DNA of 10,031 bases from contig JBEBHE010000163.1 in assembly GCA_040081205.1 (NCBI GenBank), positions 1 to 10,031 of the forward strand, read 5' to 3'. The stretch is from UBA5216 sp040081205. GTDB taxonomy: Bacteria > Pseudomonadota > Gammaproteobacteria > Burkholderiales > SG8-41. The position numbers and the translations under genes are program-made. Below are positions 6,593 to 10,031 of the stretch, piece by piece (positions within the stretch are counted from its first letter, which is position 1; every line of letters begins with the position of its first letter). Under the pieces are notes generated by a model. That model saw nothing but the letters and a program-made list of their open reading frames with translations, was not told where the DNA came from and did not search any database.

Positions 6593-8695
6593 TTAGCGGA
6601 AATCATACGCAACGCTCACCGTCGCGTTGCGCTCCGGCAACGGATACGCGTTATAGCGATCGGCAACAAACTGGCTGCGCACGGCGTAATTGAAATATTT
6701 CTCGCCGAACAAGTTATTGATCGCGGCACCCACGCTCCACGGCCCGTTGCGATACAACAGTTTCAGGTCAACCACCGTGTACGCCGGAATTTTCACGTTT
6801 AACGTGTTGCTTTCGTCGTTGTCCATGAACTGCGCGCCGACATGCGTAGCCACCGCGCTCAAGCGTGTGTTCGCGTTGATAGACCACGCGGCGTTGACCG
6901 ACAGCTTGTGGCGCGGCACCAACGGCACGGATTTGCCTGCGATGGGCACATTGAGTTGGGTAAAAACGCCCCCCGGTAACACGCCTTCGCGGAATTTGGC
7001 ATCAATGTAACCATACGCCGCGCCGAGCGTCACAGCCTTCGACACTATCCACTGCCCATCCAGTTCCAGCCCGCGACGGCGTGACGGCGGCAGATTGGTG
7101 TTGCCGATGCCGGAGCTGAACGCATCGAGATGGATTTCGTCGCGCACGTCCATGGTGAACAACGAGGCACGCATGCGTCCTGCCGCGCCGCGCGTTTCAA
7201 TGCCGGCCTCATGCGTGCGCGCTTTTTGCGGACGCAGAAACTGAAACTGATTGGTGAACAACGCCGAGGTTTCGTAGATTTCATCGACATTGGCAAAGCG
7301 GAAACTCTCTCCCGTCTTCGCACTGAGTGTGGTTTGTGTGCTCAACTGGTAACGCAGGCCGAGTTCGTAAGCGCTGCCGGTTTCCTTTTGCGATCCGATC
7401 GGTGCGCCCGATCCGAATGCACCGCCCGGTGCGGTGATGTCATGCCGATCACGCGCGTCGATACGCAAGCGCTCCTGGCGCACACCGGCGGTGAGTGCAA
7501 TGCGTTCAGTGAGTTGCAGCGTATCCAGAACATACAGCGCTATGTTCTGTTGTTCGGCATCCACCGTGTTGATCGGCTGGCCGATATTGCCCGGCGCATT
7601 GGAAGTGCGCAGCCGGTAATCCCAGCGATACCAATCGACACCCGCCACCAGCGTATTGGCGTGTCCCGCCAGCGGTGTGGCGATTTTGACGCGCGGCGTG
7701 AACGACAACACATCAAGATCGGCGATGCGATAGGTGGGAAAGCCGCTGAAGTCGAAATACGATTTTTGTTCTTTGCCGCGCCAGCCGCCGCTCAAGTTGA
7801 TTTCACCAAAGCCCGTGACCACGCGCCAATCGAGGACTGCTCGGTCGCCATCGCGCGTGGTGTAATCCAGCGGCGTTTGCGCGCCGCGGCGATTTGTATC
7901 GAGTTGATTCACGCCGGCGCTTGGCTGTACTTGCCGCGCGCCGGGCAAACGGATGCCTTGCCGGTCGGAGGCGAGCTTGAGCGTTAATTCTCCCGCACCG
8001 GTCAGCCAGTACATATCGGCCAGAACATTACTTTGCCGGTTGCGGTTATTGTCGCGGTAGCCGCCCGACTCCAGATTTCCGGCTTGCACGCTGAAGCCCG
8101 CAGCTTTGCCGGCAAGATTACCGCTGAGTTGCAACTCGTGCGTGTCGTACGAGCCGATACGCGCTTCGAGCGTCGCGCCGCTTTTACGCGAAGCCGCCGG
8201 ACGCGTAATGATGTTGATCACACCCGAGGTTGCGCCATCACCGTAAAGCACCGCGCCGCTGCCGCGTACGATTTCAATACGTTCAATCGCCGACAGCGGT
8301 ACGGTCGACCACTGCACGCCCGACAAATCGATATCGCTGACGCGCCGGCCGTCAATCAGTATCAACGTATTCTGCGAGCCGCTGGCGCCAAAGCCGCGCA
8401 TATCGACAGTAGTGCTCGCCGCATGATTGCCGAATAAATCGCGCACGCTGATGCCGGCTTGCTGCGACAGCAAATCCGGCACGGTTTTCGCAGCGCTGTT
8501 GCGAATGTCCTCGGCGGTAATCACCGTAACGGCCGGTAGCGATTGCGTCAGTGTTTCCGCAAACCGCGTGGTAGTCACAATCACCGGCGGCCCGACTGGA
8601 ACGGAAGATTCAGCGGCTTGCGCCGGCAACGTAGAAGTAACCGCCGCGAGAACGCTCACGCGTATTGCGACGTCAAAACCTGTCATGCTTTTCAT
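6593..8695 (-). CDS. btuB: TonB-dependent outer-membrane receptor, BtuB-like (cobalamin uptake)
   Basis: This 700-aa protein has a signal peptide of about 27 residues ending AQA, a TonB box PVIVTTTR (37-44) and a plug domain at about 50-165. Plug signatures are LPAVTVITAEDIRNS, VPDLLSQQAGISV, VDMRGFG, LILIDGRRV, IERIEIVRGSGAVLYGDGATSGVINIIT. A 22-strand beta-barrel fills the remainder, with the NLFGEKYF motif near the C terminus. The chain ends YDFR, so the aromatic beta-signal residue is penultimate. BtuB imports vitamin B12 and other corrinoids across the outer membrane, powered by TonB-ExbBD. The assignment rests mainly on the cobalamin riboswitch in its leader, since plug and barrel alone do not fix the substrate. 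ATG 8695 is preceded by GGGGA at close spacing. No btuCDF or cobalamin-synthesis genes lie in the window. Confidence 0.85.
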   Translation of the reverse strand: MKSMTGFDVAIRVSVLAAVTSTLPAQAAESSVPVGPPVIVTTTRFAETLTQSLPAVTVITAEDIRNSAAKTVPDLLSQQAGISVRDLFGNHAASTTVDMRGFGASGSQNTLILIDGRRVSDIDLSGVQWSTVPLSAIERIEIVRGSGAVLYGDGATSGVINIITRPAASRKSGATLEARIGSYDTHELQLSGNLAGKAAGFSVQAGNLESGGYRDNNRNRQSNVLADMYWLTGAGELTLKLASDRQGIRLPGARQVQPSAGVNQLDTNRRGAQTPLDYTTRDGDRAVLDWRVVTGFGEINLSGGWRGKEQKSYFDFSGFPTYRIADLDVLSFTPRVKIATPLAGHANTLVAGVDWYRWDYRLRTSNAPGNIGQPINTVDAEQQNIALYVLDTLQLTERIALTAGVRQERLRIDARDRHDITAPGGAFGSGAPIGSQKETGSAYELGLRYQLSTQTTLSAKTGESFRFANVDEIYETSALFTNQFQFLRPQKARTHEAGIETRGAAGRMRASLFTMDVRDEIHLDAFSSGIGNTNLPPSRRRGLELDGQWIVSKAVTLGAAYGYIDAKFREGVLPGGVFTQLNVPIAGKSVPLVPRHKLSVNAAWSINANTRLSAVATHVGAQFMDNDESNTLNVKIPAYTVVDLKLLYRNGPWSVGAAINNLFGEKYFNYAVRSQFVADRYNAYPLPERNATVSVAYDFR

Positions 8696-8697
8696 GA

Positions 8698-8762
8698 ATT
8701 CCCCAAATGGTTATGCACGCCCGCCGCGCGCTATAAAACGCATCGGAAACGCCGTGGGGAAT
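8698..8762 (-). promoter_or_regulatory. Predicted Shine-Dalgarno-sequestering helix of the btuB leader
   Basis: On the minus strand ATTCCCCA (8762-8755) is a perfect 8-bp complement to TGGGGAAT (8705-8698), which contains the btuB ribosome-binding site just before ATG 8695. The 49-nt loop between the arms can form weaker internal pairs. Closing this helix would hide the ribosome-binding site, a common output of cobalamin riboswitches in Gram-negatives. The ligand-dependent partner strand has not been identified. Confidence 0.5.
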
Positions 8763-8763
8763 G

Positions 8764-8824
8764 AAAAAATGACAACAGAATGCCGCGATCGCATGGATCA
8801 GGCACACCGCATCCCCGCGGCATT
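8764..8824 (-). terminator. Terminator-like hairpin in the btuB expression platform
   Basis: On the minus strand the 9-bp arms AATGCCGCG (8824-8816) and CGCGGCATT (8787-8779) enclose 28 nt. A run of six T (8769-8764) follows 9 nt after the stem. That gap is longer than in a canonical intrinsic terminator, so this may be an attenuator with an alternative fold or merely a structured spacer. It lies between the aptamer and the start codon, where an expression platform is expected. Confidence 0.35.
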
Positions 8825-8848
8825 TCCATCCTTCCATCCAACAGAAAG

Positions 8849-9077
8849 GGCCGGTCTCCGGGCTCATGAATCAGATGCACCGCCTTCCCATGAACACGCT
8901 CACAGTGGCTGGTTGATGCATCGTCGCGAAGCGTGAGCAAACATCGCTCACACATCGCGTTCACTTACCGTTGCGGGGGCAGCATTGGCGTTGATAACGT
9001 AAGTATTTGTTTTTAAATACTTATTTATCGCACCAATTTCCCGTTTAACCGGTGTTCCGCGAGGAACACCGGCACCC
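8849..9077 (-). promoter_or_regulatory. Cobalamin (B12) riboswitch aptamer
   Basis: All conserved boxes of the cobalamin riboswitch occur in order on the minus strand. They are a 10-bp hairpin CCGGTGTTCC/GGAACACCGG (9072-9049), GGTTAAACGGGAAATTGGTG (9050-9031), GCTGCCCCCGCAACGGTAAG (8983-8964), CCAGCCACTG (8912-8903), GGGAAGGCGGTG (8889-8878), and the B12 box GAGCCCGGAGACCGGCC (8865-8849). It would bind adenosyl- or another cobalamin and repress the downstream btuB-like gene when B12 is plentiful. P5 can be traced as ATTGG (9037-9033) with CCAAT (8988-8984). The loop it closes is 44 nt long instead of the usual handful, owing to an inserted hairpin. Confidence 0.95.
9000..9026 (+). repeat. 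AT-rich palindromic insert in riboswitch loop L5
   Basis: Arms 9000-9008 (TAAGTATTT) and 9015-9023 (AAATACTTA) form a perfect 9-bp inverted repeat around a 6-nt loop. GATAA (8993-8997) and TTATC (9025-9029) add five more pairs below a small internal loop. The unit matches the fdtB leader (1725-1699, minus strand) at 23 of 27 positions. Shorter TAAGTAT copies lie before msbA (6566-6560, minus strand, in TAAGTATTTG) and after fdtB (584-590). Whether these are one repeat family is uncertain. Confidence 0.4.
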
Positions 9078-9133
9078 ATTTCCGCGCTCGCGCTGCGATC
9101 GCTTACGGAAAGCGCGCGGCACGAACGGAGCGG

Positions 9134-9142
9134 ATATTAACA
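9134..9142 (-). promoter_or_regulatory. Candidate extended -10 promoter for the btuB riboswitch transcript
   Basis: The minus strand reads TGTTAATAT (9142-9134), an extended -10 form (TG-n-TAATAT, 4 of 6 to TATAAT), without a clear -35. Transcription would start near 9127, about 50 nt before the aptamer, giving a leader of roughly 430 nt. It lies in the divergent spacer shared with the zap operon. The leader segment 9079-9111 also contains a TTTCCG/CGGAAA inverted repeat. Confidence 0.3.
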
Positions 9143-9231
9143 TGTGATATCGGCCCTATTGCGGCGCGGCAAGCGTGGCCGCAACGTCTGCACACAACTG
9201 CCAAATCACATTCACTATTCACCGTTAGCAG

Positions 9232-9261
9232 TTGACTTGATGGATTTTTTACAACTATAGT
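9232..9261 (+). promoter_or_regulatory. Sigma-70 promoter of the zapB-like/zapA operon
   Basis: TTGACT (9232-9237) and TATAGT (9256-9261), each 5 of 6 to consensus, are separated by 18 nt. The standard start point, seven bases after the -10, is A9268, which is also the A of the first ATG. No purine-rich ribosome-binding site occurs upstream of that ATG. The mRNA is therefore predicted to be leaderless. Confidence 0.7.
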
Positions 9262-9267
9262 GCCGTC

Positions 9268-9468
9268 ATGGAAGCAGAGCTCAAATCGCTCGAAGACAAG
9301 CTGGCGCAGATCGTCAAACTTTGCCGGCAGCTACGGGAGGAAAACCACCAATTGCGTCAGGAAGTGGCGACGGCGCTCAATGCCAATCGCCAACTCGAAG
9401 ACAAAATCGGCGGCGCTACCAAACGGCTTGAAGTATTACTGCAACAAATACCCGAAGACGCGACATGA
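9268..9468 (+). CDS. Small coiled-coil protein, ZapB-like (TIGR02449 type)
   Basis: This 66-aa, highly charged protein is almost entirely one predicted coiled coil. Heptad-like hydrophobics run through LKSLEDKLAQIVKLCRQL, REENHQLRQEV and RQLEDKIGGATKRLEVLLQ. Short coiled-coil proteins of this length directly upstream of zapA are conserved in many gammaproteobacteria (the TIGR02449 family as I know it) and are thought to act in cell division, like ZapB. The ATG at 9268 is the only plausible start: a TGA stop in frame lies at 9238-9240 and no alternative ATG or GTG occurs. The gene precedes zapA by 7 nt, so the two are co-transcribed and probably translationally coupled. A division role is inferred from context and shape. 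Confidence 0.85.
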   Translation: MEAELKSLEDKLAQIVKLCRQLREENHQLRQEVATALNANRQLEDKIGGATKRLEVLLQQIPEDAT

Positions 9469-9475
9469 GCGCAAC

Positions 9476-9799
9476 ATGAGCACCGCTGACGCGAAGGATG
9501 CAAAGGGCTTGCAAATAACCATCATGGGACGCAACTTTCGCGTCGCGTGCAAAGATGAAGAGCAAGCCGGTCTGCTCGAAGCGGTGGATTATCTCAATCG
9601 ACGCATGGAAGAAATCCGCGATCAGGGCAAGATCGTCGGCCTTGAACGCATCGCCATCATGGCGGCACTCAACATCACGCATGAATTTCTCGGCGCCAAG
9701 ATCGGCGGCAACTTTGACATGGCCGGCTTCAAGCGTAGAATGACCAGCATGGAAACAGTGATTGATCAGGCGATGTCTGAACAAAGTAAATTGTTCTGA
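9476..9799 (+). CDS. zapA: Cell division protein ZapA
   Basis: This 107-aa protein matches the ZapA family in length and pattern: ITIMGRNFRVACKDEEQAGLLEAVDYLNRRMEEIRDQGK (about 14-52) is the N-terminal globular domain. GLERIAIMAALNITHEFL (55-72) and a C-terminal helix to 107 form the coiled-coil tetramerisation region. ZapA binds FtsZ and cross-links protofilaments at the Z-ring. The start ATG at 9476 lies 7 nt after the upstream stop. A longer reading from GTG 9260 would be a frame-shifted reading through the ZapB-like gene and is rejected. The gene sits immediately before 6S RNA, as in Escherichia coli and Pseudomonas. Confidence 0.95.
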   Translation: MSTADAKDAKGLQITIMGRNFRVACKDEEQAGLLEAVDYLNRRMEEIRDQGKIVGLERIAIMAALNITHEFLGAKIGGNFDMAGFKRRMTSMETVIDQAMSEQSKLF

Positions 9800-9866
9800 A
9801 ATGAATTGCGCAGTTGGTCGAATATCACTGTTCAGAAATTCCCCTGCGGTGTTCGTAAAGGCCTTA

Positions 9867-10024
9867 ATTTCTTTGAGCCAATAAGTGGTAAACGGTTGCT
9901 GACCCTAGTGATACCGGTGTGAGCGTCCCACGCGGACGAACCTGAAGGAATCCGGAAGGCGACCCCTTGAACCTTTGGTTCAAGAAACGGGCCTGACGGC
10001 ACAGGCGGGGGAACCTCAAATAGC
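9867..10024 (+). ncRNA. ssrS: 6S RNA
   Basis: The stretch downstream of zapA matches the 6S RNA layout. The 5' end ATTTCTTTGAGCC resembles the E. coli ATTTCTCTGAG. The closing helix TTTGAG (9872-9877) pairs with CTCAAA (10015-10020). The conserved 3'-arm hairpin CTTGAACC-TTT-GGTTCAAG (9966-9984) corresponds to the E. coli CCTTGAACCAAGGGTTCAAGG element. GCCTG/CAGGC (9991-9995/10002-10006) follows, and an apical stem CGTCC/GGACG (9924-9938) lies in the middle. 6S RNA mimics an open promoter and sequesters sigma-70 RNA polymerase in stationary phase. The ends are approximate, as 5' and 3' processing cannot be read from sequence. No convincing promoter was found in 9800-9866. The usual next gene, a 5-formyltetrahydrofolate cyclo-ligase, would lie just beyond the window. 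Confidence 0.88.
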
Positions 10025-10031
10025 AGTGGTG

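Noticed and set aside
7130..7987. Plus-strand open frame of 285 codons
   Set aside because: It is entirely antisense to the TonB-dependent receptor and lacks any recognisable domain.
9206..9222. Three TCAC units spaced 6-7 nt apart in the btuB/zap spacer
   Set aside because: They are too short and too few to support a repeat or operator call, and no symmetry accompanies them.
9260..9475. GTG-initiated N-terminal extension of zapA
   Set aside because: It is the ZapB-like gene read in the wrong frame, giving a Lys/Arg/Asn-rich sequence unlike ZapA. The ATG at 9476 restores normal family length.

Overview
The window reads as chromosomal DNA from a gammaproteobacterium. The clearest marker is the right edge, where a short ZapB-like coiled-coil gene, zapA and the 6S RNA gene (ssrS) lie in the order known from Pseudomonas, Xanthomonas and relatives. 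An MsbA exporter, a TonB-dependent receptor and a cobalamin riboswitch also indicate a Gram-negative. Coding DNA is clearly GC-rich, while several intergenic gaps are strikingly AT-rich. Species or genus cannot be fixed from the sequence alone.

Layout. From the left edge to about 8.7 kb every gene is on the minus strand, so transcription runs right to left. Positions 1-3955 hold a tight surface-glycan cluster. In transcription order it encodes a GT2 polyprenyl-phosphate glycosyltransferase, a GtrA-like four-helix membrane protein, a 3,4-ketoisomerase (FdtA type), a hexapeptide-repeat acetyltransferase (FdtC type), a PLP aminotransferase (FdtB type) and the first 187 codons of an AlgI-like MBOAT acyltransferase that runs off the left edge. 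The three Fdt-type enzymes would make dTDP-3-acetamido-3,6-dideoxyhexose (Fuc3NAc, or its epimer Qui3NAc). The GT2/GtrA pair would load a sugar on undecaprenyl phosphate and flip it. The MBOAT would O-acylate on the periplasmic side. Positions 4073-6523 hold msbA and, 3 nt downstream, a second hexapeptide-repeat acyltransferase, probably a two-gene transcript.

Positions 6593-8695 encode a BtuB-like TonB-dependent receptor. Its leader of about 400 nt contains a textbook cobalamin riboswitch, including all conserved aptamer boxes, followed by a terminator-like hairpin and a helix that can hide the Shine-Dalgarno sequence. The aptamer is unusual in that its L5 loop is expanded by a 14-bp AT-rich hairpin. 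Part of that insert resembles the AT-rich leader of the fdtB-like gene 7 kb away (23 of 27 positions).

From about 9.23 kb the strand switches to plus. A near-consensus sigma-70 promoter places its predicted transcription start exactly on the ATG of the ZapB-like gene, implying a leaderless mRNA. zapA follows, then 6S RNA.

No mobile element, CRISPR array, tRNA or rRNA was seen. Most of the content is recognisable. The parts most worth a second look are the riboswitch L5 insertion with its sequence cousin, and the two genes that look leaderless.
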